A DNA stretch of 55,583 nucleotides from Chloroflexota bacterium (GTDB lineage Bacteria; Chloroflexota; Anaerolineae; UBA4142; SHND01): NCBI GenBank assembly GCA_029778615.1, contig JAKOPZ010000008.1, positions 1 through 55,583 on the forward strand, in the 5' to 3' direction. This document shows, in pieces, positions 8,342 through 17,211 of the stretch (position 1 is the stretch's first letter; every line of letters starts with the position of its first letter). A program made the position numbers and the translations under genes. The notes beneath the pieces were generated by a model. That model made no database searches, was not told the DNA's origin, and was given only the letters and a program-made list of their open reading frames with translations.

Positions 8342-8773
8342 ATGGCACTGTTAGAAATTGGTTCTGCCGCCCCGACATTCAAAGGATTGAATTTGCTCGG
8401 CGGCGAATTCTCGCTCGATACGGTCAAGGGCGCCAAAGGCGTGGTGATTTCATTTTCGCCCGACCAAATCAATCCCGCGCAAGTCTCGTGGGCAAAGAAT
8501 CTGTACGAGAAAAACAAGACGGACATTGAAATGGTTTCCGTCGTGCGCAAAATTCCCAGCGTGACGATGGCGAAAGCATTCTTGCAGCAGCTCGGACTGA
8601 AATCGCCGGCGGTGTACGACCAAAAGCAAGAAATCTTTCAATTATACGGCGTCGAAAATCCGGTGGTGATTTATTCCATCAACAAAGAGGGCATCATCAC
8701 CAACGTCGCGCAGTTGGAGCCAAAAGCGTTCAACCAAGCCGCGATGGAAGACGCGATCGCGAAAGCGAGATGA
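8342..8773 (+). CDS. Redoxin-like protein without cysteines
   Basis: A 143-residue thioredoxin-fold protein of AhpC/TSA-like layout: IGSAAPTFKGLNLLGGEFSLDTVKGAKGVVISFSPDQINPAQVSW at the N-terminus and PVVIYSINKEGIITNVAQLEPKAFNQ near the end. In peroxiredoxins the stretch after FSP would carry the peroxidatic Cys; here it reads DQINPAQVSW and the whole protein contains no cysteine. It therefore cannot be a thiol peroxidase and may be a binding or chaperone derivative. GGAGGAAAGA lies directly before the ATG. It sits second in the TetR/acyl-CoA operon. Confidence 0.8.
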   Translation: MALLEIGSAAPTFKGLNLLGGEFSLDTVKGAKGVVISFSPDQINPAQVSWAKNLYEKNKTDIEMVSVVRKIPSVTMAKAFLQQLGLKSPAVYDQKQEIFQLYGVENPVVIYSINKEGIITNVAQLEPKAFNQAAMEDAIAKAR

Positions 8774-8830
8774 GATAGAGAGAAGGAGAGGAAAGAGAAC
8801 ACCACACTATCTCTCCTTCCCTCTACTACT
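8773..8830 (+). repeat. Purine/pyrimidine low-complexity spacer hairpin
   Basis: A purine-rich arm (GAGATAGAGAGAAGGAGAGG) is followed by the pyrimidine-rich CTATCTCTCCTTCCCTCT, allowing an imperfect hairpin between the redoxin-like and SnoaL-like genes. It is structurally similar to, but different in sequence from, the spacers at 8233 and 11777. Confidence 0.5.
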
Positions 8831-8851
8831 CGCTCGCGCAAGGAGGAGAGC

Positions 8852-9271
8852 ATGTCGCCGGAAGAAAATAAAGCCCTCGTGCGGCGCTATCTCGAAACCG
8901 CGTGGAACAAAAAAGACCCGACGATTGTTGACGAATTGGTCGCGGAGGATTTTGCGCAGCACGCTGCGAATGTTTTGCCCGGACGCGAAGGCGTGAAAAA
9001 ATTTTTCGAGATGGTGTACGCAGGTTTTCCCGACGCGCATTTCGCTCTTGAAAACATCATCGCCGAAGGCAATCAGGTCGCGACGCGCTTTACCGTGCGC
9101 GGCACGCATCAAGGTCTCTTTCTCGGCATTCCCGCGACGGGCAAATCCATGACGCTTACGGGAATGGCGCTGCTCGAATTGCGCGATGGCAAAATCGTCG
9201 CCAATTGGAATGAACTGGATATGCTCGGCGCACTGCGGCAGTTGGGTGTAATTCCCAAGCCACAAGGATAA
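8852..9271 (+). CDS. SnoaL-like ester cyclase family protein
   Basis: A 139-residue cystatin/NTF2-fold protein of the SnoaL-like ester-cyclase family. The start ENKALVRRYLETAWNKKDPTIVDELVAEDFAQH, the FPDAHFALENIIAEGNQVATRFTVRGTHQG core and the final ELRDGKIVANWNELDMLGALRQLG are typical. Members bind or transform small hydrophobic substrates, and most have no assigned reaction. A strong AAGGAGGAG ribosome site precedes the ATG. Its place between redoxin-like, TspO-like and acyl-CoA ligase genes suggests a lipid-related substrate (inference). Confidence 0.85.
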   Translation: MSPEENKALVRRYLETAWNKKDPTIVDELVAEDFAQHAANVLPGREGVKKFFEMVYAGFPDAHFALENIIAEGNQVATRFTVRGTHQGLFLGIPATGKSMTLTGMALLELRDGKIVANWNELDMLGALRQLGVIPKPQG

Positions 9272-9275
9272 TGGT

Positions 9276-10046
9276 ATGAACCGTGATTCATTACGCCAAG
9301 CGGTCAATGTCATCGCGTACGTTTCGATGGTCGTTATCAACGCGCTTGCAAACATTGTGCCGTTCAACGGACAACAAACGGGCGAAATTTCGGACCGCTT
9401 TCCGGTGTACTTTGTTCCGGCGGGCTATGTGTTTTCGGTTTGGGGCTTGATTTACGCGTTGCTGCTCGCATTCACAATTTATCAAGCATTACCATCACAG
9501 CGCGAAAACCCGCGTTTGCAGCGCGTCGGATTTTTGTTTGCGCTCTCGTGTGTGTGGAACAGCATGTGGATTTTTTGCTGGCACTATAACTTGTTCGCGC
9601 TTTCGCTTGTCATCATGCTCGCACTCTTGGCAACGCTCATTGTTATTTATCGGCGGCTCGACATTGGACGCGAAAAAGTTTCACGCGCGGAGCAGTGGCT
9701 GCTGCATGTGCCGTTCAGCGTGTATCTTGGATGGATTACCGTCGCGGCGATTGCGAATGTGACCGATGTTTTTTACGACCTCGGTTGGAATGGACAACCA
9801 CTCGCGCCGGAACTTTGGGCAGTGGTGATGTTGGTGATTGCAGTGGGGCTCACGTTGTACATTTTGAATCAACGCCGCGACATTGCATACAGTCTGGTCA
9901 TTGTGTGGGCGTTCGTCGGAATTTTTGTCAAGCAAAACGCGACGCCGAGTGTGGCGTATATGGCAATTCTCGGCGCGTTGGTGGTGGCAGCAATTGTTCT
10001 TTGGAACGCTTGGCGCGGAATGCAAAATCAGAAATCATCAATCTGA
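9276..10046 (+). CDS. TspO/MBR-like tryptophan-rich membrane protein
   Basis: A 256-residue integral membrane protein with about seven predicted helices, longer than classical five-helix TspO. Motifs PVYFVPAGYVFSVWGLIYALL, CVWNSMWIFCWHYN, PFSVYLGWITVAAIANVTDVFYDLGW match the large TspO/MBR-like branch. Classical TspO binds porphyrins and sterols; the role of the large variants is unclear. It starts 4 bp after the SnoaL-like gene with an AAGGA site. Location: cytoplasmic membrane. Confidence 0.82.
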   Translation: MNRDSLRQAVNVIAYVSMVVINALANIVPFNGQQTGEISDRFPVYFVPAGYVFSVWGLIYALLLAFTIYQALPSQRENPRLQRVGFLFALSCVWNSMWIFCWHYNLFALSLVIMLALLATLIVIYRRLDIGREKVSRAEQWLLHVPFSVYLGWITVAAIANVTDVFYDLGWNGQPLAPELWAVVMLVIAVGLTLYILNQRRDIAYSLVIVWAFVGIFVKQNATPSVAYMAILGALVVAAIVLWNAWRGMQNQKSSI

Positions 10047-10072
10047 AATCATAAATCTCGAACGGAGGAGTG

Positions 10073-11776
10073 ATGGACAGACCGTGGCAAAAAATGTACG
10101 AAAAGGGCGTGCCGGGCGATATTGTATATCCCGAAGGCATGGTCGTGCCCGACATTTTGGACCGCGCCGCCGCGCGTTTTCCAAACAGTCCTGCGACAAT
10201 TTTTCCGGCAGCCATCGGCAGTCGCCTGCTCGCGGGCAAACTCACCTATCGTGATTTGGTAGACGCGACGAATCGGTTTGCCAACGCGTTGATAACGCTC
10301 GGCATACAAAAAGGCGACCGCGTCGCGCTTCTCTTTCCCAATTCGCCACAGTTTGTCATTGCATTTTTCGGCACGTTGAAAGCGGGCGCCGTCGCGATTT
10401 GTTTCAATCCCGTCTACACCGAACCCGAAATCGAACGCCAATTGATTGACTGCGGCGCGGAAACCGTCGTCACGATGACGAAATGGTATCCCGCGATCAA
10501 AAAGGTGCAAGCGAACACACGCGTCACGCGCGTCATTGCCACCAACATCAAAGATTATTTTCATCCCGTCGCATCGGCTTTGTTCACCGTCGCCAAAGAA
10601 CAGAAAGAGGGATTCCGCGTCGCGCTCGACCCGAAAGATTATTCGTTCAAGATGATGCTGCAAAACGCGAGCAGCGCGAAACCGAACGTACAAATTTCGC
10701 CGGACGACATTGCGTTGTTGCAATACACGGGCGGCACAACGGGCGTACCAAAGGGCGCGGTACTAACCCATCGCAATCTCGTTTCCAATTGTTTACAGTC
10801 GGTCGGGTGGTACCCCGCCGCGCAGGAAGGCAAAGAGGTGACGCTCGCCATCATTCCGTTCTTTCACGTGTACGGTTTGATGATTGGCATGTTGTTTACA
10901 TTTTTCAAAGGCGGCACACTCGTTTTATTCCCACGCTTTGAGATTGAGCAAGCATTTATGGCGATAGATGCGTACAAGCCAACAATTTTTCCCGGTGTCC
11001 CCGCGCTGTACACAGCCATCATCAACCATCCGGATGTACACAAACACGATTTACATTCCGTGCGGATGTGTTTGTCCGGTGCCGCACCCTTGCCGCAAGA
11101 AGTCCAGACGGGTTTTGAAATGTTGAGCGGCGGACGGATGGTCGAAGGATACGGCATGACGGAATCTTCCCCACTCACGCACGCGAATCCCATCAACGGC
11201 GAACGACGCACAGGCAGCATTGGCGTTCCCGTTCCTTCCACGGACGCGCGCATTGTAAATCCCGAAAACGCGGACGAAGTGATGCCGCCCGGCGCTGTCG
11301 GCGAATTGGCAATCAGAGGTCCGCAAGTGTTTCAAGGATATTGGAATCGTCCCGAAGAATCGGTCAACACGTTGCGTAACGGTTGGCTCATCACGGGCGA
11401 CATTGCGCGGATGGATGACGACGGATTCTTTTACATTGTCGAGCGTAAAAAGGACATGATTATTATCGGCGGTTTCAAAGTGTTCCCGCGCGATATTGAA
11501 GAAGAATTGTTCAAGCATCCAAAAATCAAAGAGGCGACGGTCATTGGCGTGCCGCATCCGAAAATGGGCGAAGTGCCGAAAGCGTATGTGGTGTTGAAAG
11601 ATGGCGAGACCGCCACACCCGAAGAAATTATCGAATACATGACGCGGAATGTTGCCGATTACAAAGTGCCGCGTCAAATCGAATTCCGCGACGCGTTACC
11701 GAAAACGATTATCGGCAAAGTGTTGAAACGACAGTTGATGGAGGAGGAAAAAGCGAAAGCGAAAGCGAAAGCGTAA
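10073..11776 (+). CDS. Long-chain fatty acid-CoA ligase (ANL superfamily)
   Basis: A 567-residue AMP-forming acyl-CoA synthetase activating fatty acids to acyl-CoA via acyl-AMP. P-loop YTGGTTGVPKGA, adenine motif VEGYGMTESSP, ribose-binding TGDIARMDDDGFFYIVERKKDMIIIGGFKVFP and the catalytic Lys region PKTIIGKVLKRQL are all intact. GGAGGAG is immediately upstream; the in-frame GTG at 10070 is a possible alternative start. A Lys/Ala-rich tail ends the protein. It works with the downstream acyl-CoA dehydrogenase in beta-oxidation. Chain-length specificity cannot be read from sequence. Confidence 0.92.
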   Translation: MDRPWQKMYEKGVPGDIVYPEGMVVPDILDRAAARFPNSPATIFPAAIGSRLLAGKLTYRDLVDATNRFANALITLGIQKGDRVALLFPNSPQFVIAFFGTLKAGAVAICFNPVYTEPEIERQLIDCGAETVVTMTKWYPAIKKVQANTRVTRVIATNIKDYFHPVASALFTVAKEQKEGFRVALDPKDYSFKMMLQNASSAKPNVQISPDDIALLQYTGGTTGVPKGAVLTHRNLVSNCLQSVGWYPAAQEGKEVTLAIIPFFHVYGLMIGMLFTFFKGGTLVLFPRFEIEQAFMAIDAYKPTIFPGVPALYTAIINHPDVHKHDLHSVRMCLSGAAPLPQEVQTGFEMLSGGRMVEGYGMTESSPLTHANPINGERRTGSIGVPVPSTDARIVNPENADEVMPPGAVGELAIRGPQVFQGYWNRPEESVNTLRNGWLITGDIARMDDDGFFYIVERKKDMIIIGGFKVFPRDIEEELFKHPKIKEATVIGVPHPKMGEVPKAYVVLKDGETATPEEIIEYMTRNVADYKVPRQIEFRDALPKTIIGKVLKRQLMEEEKAKAKAKA

Positions 11777-11842
11777 AAGGAAATAGGTAAACAAGGAGAC
11801 AGGTATGTTCCTGTTTCCCTGTCTACTTGTCTCCTTGCTGTG
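11777..11842 (+). repeat. Imperfect inverted repeat in ligase-dehydrogenase spacer
   Basis: CAAGGAGACAGGTA (about 11793-11806) pairs imperfectly with TACTTGTCTCCTTG (about 11824-11837), with a CCTGTTTCCCTG-type repeat between. It is another hairpin spacer of the same style as 8233 and 8773. Confidence 0.55.
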
Positions 11843-11850
11843 GAGGAACT

Positions 11851-13038
11851 ATGTTAATGGAACACAAAACGGCAACCATGACCCAAGCGCCGCAAATGCA
11901 CTTTGATTTGTCGGAAGAGCAGCGGCAATTTCAAGAATTGGCGCACGAATTCGCCGAAAAAGAAATTCGTCCCGTTGCGCCGGATTACGACGAACGCGAA
12001 GAATTCCCGTGGGAGGTCATCCAAAAAGCGCACGCGCTCGGCTTGATGACGTACGGTTTCCCCGAAGAGTACGGCGGCACCGGCGCGAGCGCGCTCACAC
12101 AAACCGTCGTCACAGAAGAAATGTCGTGGGGCTGCGCGGGCATTGCCACCGCGCTCGGCGGCACGGGGCTGTGTGCGACGCCGATTGTGTTGGCGGGGAA
12201 TGACGCGCAAAAGAAAAAATATCTCAATCGCTTTTCCGACACGCGCAAACTCACGCTCGGTGCGTACGCGATTACCGAACCGAACGCGGGCAGTGATGTC
12301 GCTTCGATGAAAACGACCGCGAAAAAAGTTTCGGGCGGTTATATTTTGAACGGCACCAAACATTTCATCACCAACGGCGGGCTCGCGGATGTGTATGTGG
12401 TGTTTGCGACGCTCGACCCCGCACAACGCGCCGACGGCATTTGCGCGTTCATTGTCGAAAAAGAGATGGGCGTGCAGCCCGGCAAAAAAGAACGCAAGAT
12501 GGGCATTCGCGCGTCGCACACCGCGCAGATTCATTTTGAAGACGTTTTCGTGCCGGAAGAAAATCGTTTGGGCGAAGAAGGCGAAGGATTCATCGTTGCG
12601 ATGCGCACGTTCGAGCACACGCGTCCCGATGTGGCGGCGATGGCGCTCGGCGTCGCGCGCGCGGCGTTTGAATTTGCGATGGACTATTCGCAGCAGCGCG
12701 AACAATTCGGCAAACCGATTGCGCGTTTTCAGGCAATTGGTTTCATGCTCGCCGACATGGCAACGGAAATTGATGCGGCGCGGCTGTTGACGTGGCGCGC
12801 GGCGTGGATGCTCGACCAAGGTTTGCCCGTGAACAAAGAAGCGTCAATGGCAAAACGCTTTGCGGCGGATACGGCAATGAAAGTGACAACCGACGCGGTA
12901 CAAATCATGGGCGGCGTCGGCTATACGCGCGATTACCCGACCGAGAAATGGATGCGCGACGCGAAAATTATGCAAATCTACGAAGGCACGAGCCAAATCC
13001 AACGCGTCGTGATTTCGAGAATGTTGACCGGGTGGTAA
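11851..13038 (+). CDS. Acyl-CoA dehydrogenase
   Basis: A 395-residue flavoprotein catalysing the first step of fatty-acid beta-oxidation (acyl-CoA to enoyl-CoA). Start chosen at the ATG with GGAGG 4 nt before it. The N-terminal helical domain (LSEEQRQFQELAHEFAEKEIRP), middle beta domain (YAITEPNAGSDVASMKTTA; GTKHFITNGGLADVYVVFA) and C-terminal domain with the catalytic Glu in QIYEGTSQIQRVVISR are complete. It is the last gene of the TetR operon and is closed by a terminator at 13046. Family members act on short- to long-chain or branched acyl-CoAs; the substrate is not certain. Confidence 0.93.
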   Translation: MLMEHKTATMTQAPQMHFDLSEEQRQFQELAHEFAEKEIRPVAPDYDEREEFPWEVIQKAHALGLMTYGFPEEYGGTGASALTQTVVTEEMSWGCAGIATALGGTGLCATPIVLAGNDAQKKKYLNRFSDTRKLTLGAYAITEPNAGSDVASMKTTAKKVSGGYILNGTKHFITNGGLADVYVVFATLDPAQRADGICAFIVEKEMGVQPGKKERKMGIRASHTAQIHFEDVFVPEENRLGEEGEGFIVAMRTFEHTRPDVAAMALGVARAAFEFAMDYSQQREQFGKPIARFQAIGFMLADMATEIDAARLLTWRAAWMLDQGLPVNKEASMAKRFAADTAMKVTTDAVQIMGGVGYTRDYPTEKWMRDAKIMQIYEGTSQIQRVVISRMLTGW

Positions 13039-13045
13039 AAGTAAA

Positions 13046-13078
13046 AAATCGAGCGAACAAGTTCGCTCAATTTTTTTG
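13046..13078 (+). terminator. Rho-independent terminator of the fatty-acid operon
   Basis: Perfect stem GAGCGAAC-AA-GTTCGCTC (13051-13068) followed by a run of seven T and preceded by an A-rich stretch. It starts 7 bp after the acyl-CoA dehydrogenase stop. Confidence 0.88.
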
Positions 13079-13115
13079 CAAGCATGGAATTCACCAGAAC
13101 GTTTTCGGATGCGTT

Positions 13116-14783
13116 CTAACAAATCAAAAGTGGACACGGCGCTTGACGCAACAAGAAATTGATTACATTGCTGCCGCGCACTTGCTGCCATGGCGAGGCG
13201 CTGTCATTGGCAATTAACAAAACATCCAGTCCGCGTTCCCCCACCGTCTCCAAGAAAATTTCGCCTGATGCGGCTGCCCCAATATAGTCCGCGTCCACTT
13301 CATGCAATTCCAAATACGCGCGCGCTTCATCCAACACCGCGGCGTGGCGCGAGCTGTTTTCAACCGTCAACACGGTCAGCGCAGTCTTCCACATTTCTCC
13401 CAGATACGCGGCAACAAACAACGCTTGCCGCGCTTTTGGACTTGCGTCAAAAATCAATAACGCGCGCTGCATCGGACTCGGATGCGGCACGGCAAGAATC
13501 GGGCGTACCGCGTTTTGGACGAGGGAACGCCAGCGCGAGGTCAGAGCCGTCAAGCCGCCGCCGGGGGGATGCGCGAGATTCAAGACAACGAGGTCGGCAA
13601 GCAAGGTACGTTCGCGGATTTTGTTTGTCACATTCCCCGCCTCGATGGCAACATCACACGCCACCTGCGCCCGGGCACAGCGTTCTTGAAATCGCGCGGC
13701 AAGGGCTTGCGCCGCCGCGCTCGTTTTGTCGCCTTGCGCGCGCACCACATGCAGACCGTGAAGCGACGCATTTTCTTTTTGGGCGAGCAGAATTGCCTGC
13801 TCCAACGCCGTCCACGTTTCCGGCGCATTGTTCAGCGGCACCAACACGTCCATGAAAAGATGATCAAGATAACGGTCGGTGAGACGTTGTTCGCGCCACG
13901 CGTCCGGCGCGCTCTGTCTTGCGCGCAAGTTGGAACGCGCCGCCAAATCAGTGAGCGCGGCATCGGGGCGGACGCTCCAACCCAATTCCTCTTGCAGCTG
14001 GTGTTGATGCTCCGTCACCCAAAGATACACATCCGTTTCGGTGTGGTCGGGGAACCAACGCAGTAAATCTTGTTCGCGCATCGCGCGCACGAATGGGGCA
14101 TAGTCCTTGGCGAGCCAATCCGCCGCCGCCTCACGCAACGCAACGTCGCGCCCCGCCGCGCGGCGCGCCAAAATTTGATGCACCGCGATTTGCTCGCGCA
14201 GCTTGGGATATTGCCCGCACAGGTTCACCTGAAAATCAAAGCCGAACCGCGCTTGGTCCAAACCGGTGTCTTGGAGAAATTCGGCGAGCTCTGCTTTGCA
14301 AATCAAATCGTCGGGCGTGACATCGGGTGTGAGCGGCACGCTCGTTTGAATCTCAATGACGTGCGCGTCAATATACGTTGCGCCTTCGCGCCGCGCAACC
14401 GAAACGCGATGGTTGCCGTCGAGCACAAAGTACACCTCGCCCACTTGATACACTTCAATCGGCGGCAAGCCGCTGCCCTGCGGGTTAATGTACGCGTTCC
14501 GCACACGCGCCCACCGCTGCATATCGTCCGCGCGACGCGGCAAAAATTCGCGCGTGAAATCGGCAGCGCGTCCCACGCTGCCCACAATCGCGGCAACCGG
14601 AATGGCTTGCACGCCGCGGTCACTGCGCGCCGAGAGCCGCAGCTGTTCGGCAACTTGGTCGTACGACAACAACTCGTCCGAAGTCCGCGTCAGACGCGCG
14701 AGCACATGACGCAGTGCAGCTTGAAAACGCGCCTGTTGAAAATCGCGGATTGCGCCTTGATACGTGAAACGGTCGAGGGACAT
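13116..14783 (-). CDS. ParB/Srx-like domain fused to tandem universal stress domains
   Basis: A 555-residue protein started at the ATG at 14783; a TTG start at 14813 is possible. About residues 55-155 form a ParB/sulfiredoxin-like domain (IPVAAIVGSVGRAADF, then VYFVLDGNHRVSVARREGATYIDAHV, the usual nucleotide-binding box). A helical linker follows. From about 320 come two UspA-like alpha/beta domains (FMDVLVPLNNAPETWTALEQAILLAQ...; RALLIFDASPKARQALFVAAYLGEMW...), the second ending NVINFLLRQAPCPLLIC. The fusion suggests a nucleotide-dependent stress factor; no partition locus is present. It is probably the last gene of the amino-sugar ABC operon, after a 51-bp gap, although it may be expressed separately. 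Confidence 0.82.
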   Translation of the reverse strand: MSLDRFTYQGAIRDFQQARFQAALRHVLARLTRTSDELLSYDQVAEQLRLSARSDRGVQAIPVAAIVGSVGRAADFTREFLPRRADDMQRWARVRNAYINPQGSGLPPIEVYQVGEVYFVLDGNHRVSVARREGATYIDAHVIEIQTSVPLTPDVTPDDLICKAELAEFLQDTGLDQARFGFDFQVNLCGQYPKLREQIAVHQILARRAAGRDVALREAAADWLAKDYAPFVRAMREQDLLRWFPDHTETDVYLWVTEHQHQLQEELGWSVRPDAALTDLAARSNLRARQSAPDAWREQRLTDRYLDHLFMDVLVPLNNAPETWTALEQAILLAQKENASLHGLHVVRAQGDKTSAAAQALAARFQERCARAQVACDVAIEAGNVTNKIRERTLLADLVVLNLAHPPGGGLTALTSRWRSLVQNAVRPILAVPHPSPMQRALLIFDASPKARQALFVAAYLGEMWKTALTVLTVENSSRHAAVLDEARAYLELHEVDADYIGAAASGEIFLETVGERGLDVLLIANDSASPWQQVRGSNVINFLLRQAPCPLLIC

Positions 14784-14834
14784 ACGTTTTATGGGCGATT
14801 CAAATCGCGGCAACCATTACCCCAAGAAGGGGCA

Positions 14835-15191
14835 TTACCAAAAAGCGTGGGGGGCGCGCTCGCGTTTGCGCTCGTTCGCGAGCTGGATTTCAATCGGCGT
14901 TTGCTCACCGCACGGCGCTTCTTGGCGCGTGTAGGGTCCCGCGCTCATTTCCGCCGAAGTGCGCCAAAGGACGATGCGTTTGTTTTGGTAACACTCCCAA
15001 ATCCAAACATCGTATCCCGTAATAGTGCCGGTCTGAAAACCGCTGTCCGGATTCGGCAGACCAGCTGCCACAATGTACTTGTTGGACGTGCACGCGGTGA
15101 ACAACAGCGCCGCAACGCCAAACGCGCCCAAGAGCAAGACAACGACCGCGCCCGTGATGAACCACTTGGTTTTGTTGGAACGCGCAGACAT
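14835..15191 (-). CDS. Small membrane-anchored protein of unknown function
   Basis: A 118-residue product starting 5 bp after the stop of the oxidoreductase gene. It has a positively charged start, one strong hydrophobic segment (about 11-33: WFITGAVVVLLLGAFGVAALLFTAC) and an exported domain with YDVWIWECYQNKRIVLWRTS and a second Cys (APCGEQTPIEI). The FTAC at the helix end could act as a lipobox, making it a lipoprotein. The C-terminus is rich in Arg/Lys/Glu. No family recognised. Confidence 0.65.
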   Translation of the reverse strand: MSARSNKTKWFITGAVVVLLLGAFGVAALLFTACTSNKYIVAAGLPNPDSGFQTGTITGYDVWIWECYQNKRIVLWRTSAEMSAGPYTRQEAPCGEQTPIEIQLANERKRERAPHAFW

Positions 15192-15196
15192 ATTTT

Positions 15197-16231
15197 TCAG
15201 TCGGCTTGAAGCTCGATGGGTTGTTTCGATTTCAATGAATCCATCACTGCCGCTTGGGCGAGCGCGGTCGGCAATACGCGACGCGGCGACGTGTCGGGTT
15301 CGCGTGACGCGTGAATGCACGCGAGGAAATGTTGGAGAGAGGTTACAAACGCGCCGGTAATTTTTCCGTCCACCACATCCGCCGTGTGTGTACCCGTGAA
15401 TTCCATTTTCTGTCCGCCGCGCGCGTTAAACAATTCCGCCGTGCGCGTGCGATTATTGTACGTCAGCGCGCCCGCGTCGCCAATGATTTGCATCAAGCCG
15501 TCGGCAATGCGCGGGTACGTATTCGGGTGAATCCACGAGGAATGAAAATTCGCGAGGATGTTGTTTTGAAAAGTGATGAGCGCGTTCAAGCCATCGTGAA
15601 CGGGAATGCCGAGCGCGTCGAGGGTGCCGCGCGTTTCCTGTGCGACAACGCGCACGGGGTCCGCGTTGAGAAACCAATGCGTCAAATCGAGGTCATGGCT
15701 CGACATGAAATAGAGCGGCGATGTGCCTTGTGACCAACTGCGAATCATGTTGGTCGGCACGGAAATATTGTCATGCTTGATGGAAAGCACCATACGCGGC
15801 GCGCCGATTTCCCCGCGCGCAATCGCATCGTGCAGCCACACATGGTCATTCACAAAACGCTGTGAAAAATTTACCATCACCACGCGATTCGATTTTTCCG
15901 CCGCGTTGACTATGGCACGCGCATCGTCCGCGTTTGTCGCCAGCGGTTTCTCTTGGAGCACATGCACGTTTGCGTGCAGCGCGGCAAGCACGGGTTCGCG
16001 ATGCAAGTGGTCGGGCGTCGCAATCGAAACCGCATCCAAAGGCATCTCTGAAAACATCTTGGCATAATTGGTGAACGCCCGCGCGTTGAATTGCTGTGCC
16101 ACCTGTTGCGCGCGCGCCGCGTCTATATCACACACCGCGACCAATTCCGTTTCCGCGAGTTCATCCCACACGCGCGCGTGCCGCGTGCCAAGCAGTCCCG
16201 TGCCAATCACACCAACGCGTAATTTCTCCAT
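15197..16231 (-). CDS. Gfo/Idh/MocA family oxidoreductase
   Basis: A 344-residue NAD(P)-dependent sugar dehydrogenase-like protein. The ATG at 16231 puts the Rossmann motif GVIGTGLLGTRHARVW right at the N-terminus. The EKPLATNADDA motif (catalytic Lys of the family) and the C-terminal beta domain follow. It lies between the ABC permeases and a small membrane protein, so it most likely oxidises or epimerises the imported sugar or a derivative. The precise substrate is not predictable. Confidence 0.88.
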   Translation of the reverse strand: MEKLRVGVIGTGLLGTRHARVWDELAETELVAVCDIDAARAQQVAQQFNARAFTNYAKMFSEMPLDAVSIATPDHLHREPVLAALHANVHVLQEKPLATNADDARAIVNAAEKSNRVVMVNFSQRFVNDHVWLHDAIARGEIGAPRMVLSIKHDNISVPTNMIRSWSQGTSPLYFMSSHDLDLTHWFLNADPVRVVAQETRGTLDALGIPVHDGLNALITFQNNILANFHSSWIHPNTYPRIADGLMQIIGDAGALTYNNRTRTAELFNARGGQKMEFTGTHTADVVDGKITGAFVTSLQHFLACIHASREPDTSPRRVLPTALAQAAVMDSLKSKQPIELQAD

Positions 16232-16288
16232 ACGACCAAAGGCGAAGGACGAATGACAAAATGTGCCCGCATTCGTCTTTGCCATGCG

Positions 16289-17170
16289 TCATCCCTTTAA
16301 CGCGCCCATCCGCACACCTTCGAGGAAATATTTTTGGAACAGTAAAAAGAACACAATCATCGGCAGCGCCGCGAGCGCGGCGCCCGAAAAAATGATGCCC
16401 CAATCGGTCATGAATTCGCCCTGCAAATTCGCGACGCCGACGGTGAGCGTGTAGTTTTGGGGCTTGTTCAACGCGATAACGGGCCACAAAAAATCATTCC
16501 AACTGCGCACGAACGTAAAGATTGCCAACGCGGCAACGGCAGGACGCGCCAGCGGAAAAATGACGTGCCGAAACACACCGAACTCACTTGCGCCGTCAAT
16601 GCGCGCCGCGTCAATCAGTTCGCTCGGCAGGGTTTGAATGTACTGGCGCATGAGAAAAATTCCAAACACCCACGCGGTGCCCGGCAGAATCAACGCCCAC
16701 AGCGAATCAATTAGCCCGAGTTGGCGATTGATGATATAGAGCGGAATGAACGTGACGTGAATGGGAATCATCAACGTCGAAAGAACCAAGATGAAAAGCA
16801 AGTTGCGTCCGGGGAACTGTTTTTTGGCGAACGCATAGCCCGCCATCGTATCAAAGACCACATGAAACGCGGTAATCACAAACGCCACCAGCAAACTGTT
16901 GAACATCCAATTCAAATAAAATTTGTTGTTGACCAACAGCCGTTCAAAGTTGTCGAGCTTGAACGCGGGCACAATAATCGGCGTGAGCGGCGGCGTAGAG
17001 AGAATCGGCGTAAAGGCGTTGGCAAACAGCCAATACATCGGAAACAACGCAATCACCGTCGTCACAATCAAAACAATCCACGCGACAATTTGCCAGCCGT
17101 CAAACGTAAAACGGCGCGGCCGCATGGCAATGGCTTCCGATTTGGGAAAAATATTCGCTTCTGTCGTCAT
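16289..17170 (-). CDS. Sugar ABC transporter permease (MalG type)
   Basis: A 293-residue inner-membrane permease with six predicted helices. The EAA loop (LPSELIDAARIDGASEFGVFRHVIFPLARPAVAALAIFTFVRSWNDFLWPVI) is typical of CUT1-family MalG/UgpE-like proteins. It pairs with the MalF-like permease encoded upstream. No ATPase gene lies in this operon, so a shared MsmX-type ATPase encoded elsewhere is likely (inference). The start at 17170 was chosen over a longer frame. Confidence 0.9.
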   Translation of the reverse strand: MTTEANIFPKSEAIAMRPRRFTFDGWQIVAWIVLIVTTVIALFPMYWLFANAFTPILSTPPLTPIIVPAFKLDNFERLLVNNKFYLNWMFNSLLVAFVITAFHVVFDTMAGYAFAKKQFPGRNLLFILVLSTLMIPIHVTFIPLYIINRQLGLIDSLWALILPGTAWVFGIFLMRQYIQTLPSELIDAARIDGASEFGVFRHVIFPLARPAVAALAIFTFVRSWNDFLWPVIALNKPQNYTLTVGVANLQGEFMTDWGIIFSGAALAALPMIVFFLLFQKYFLEGVRMGALKG

Positions 17171-17211
17171 GGCACTGGGTCGTCGTTCGTCGCTCGTCAT
17201 TGGTCGTTCGT

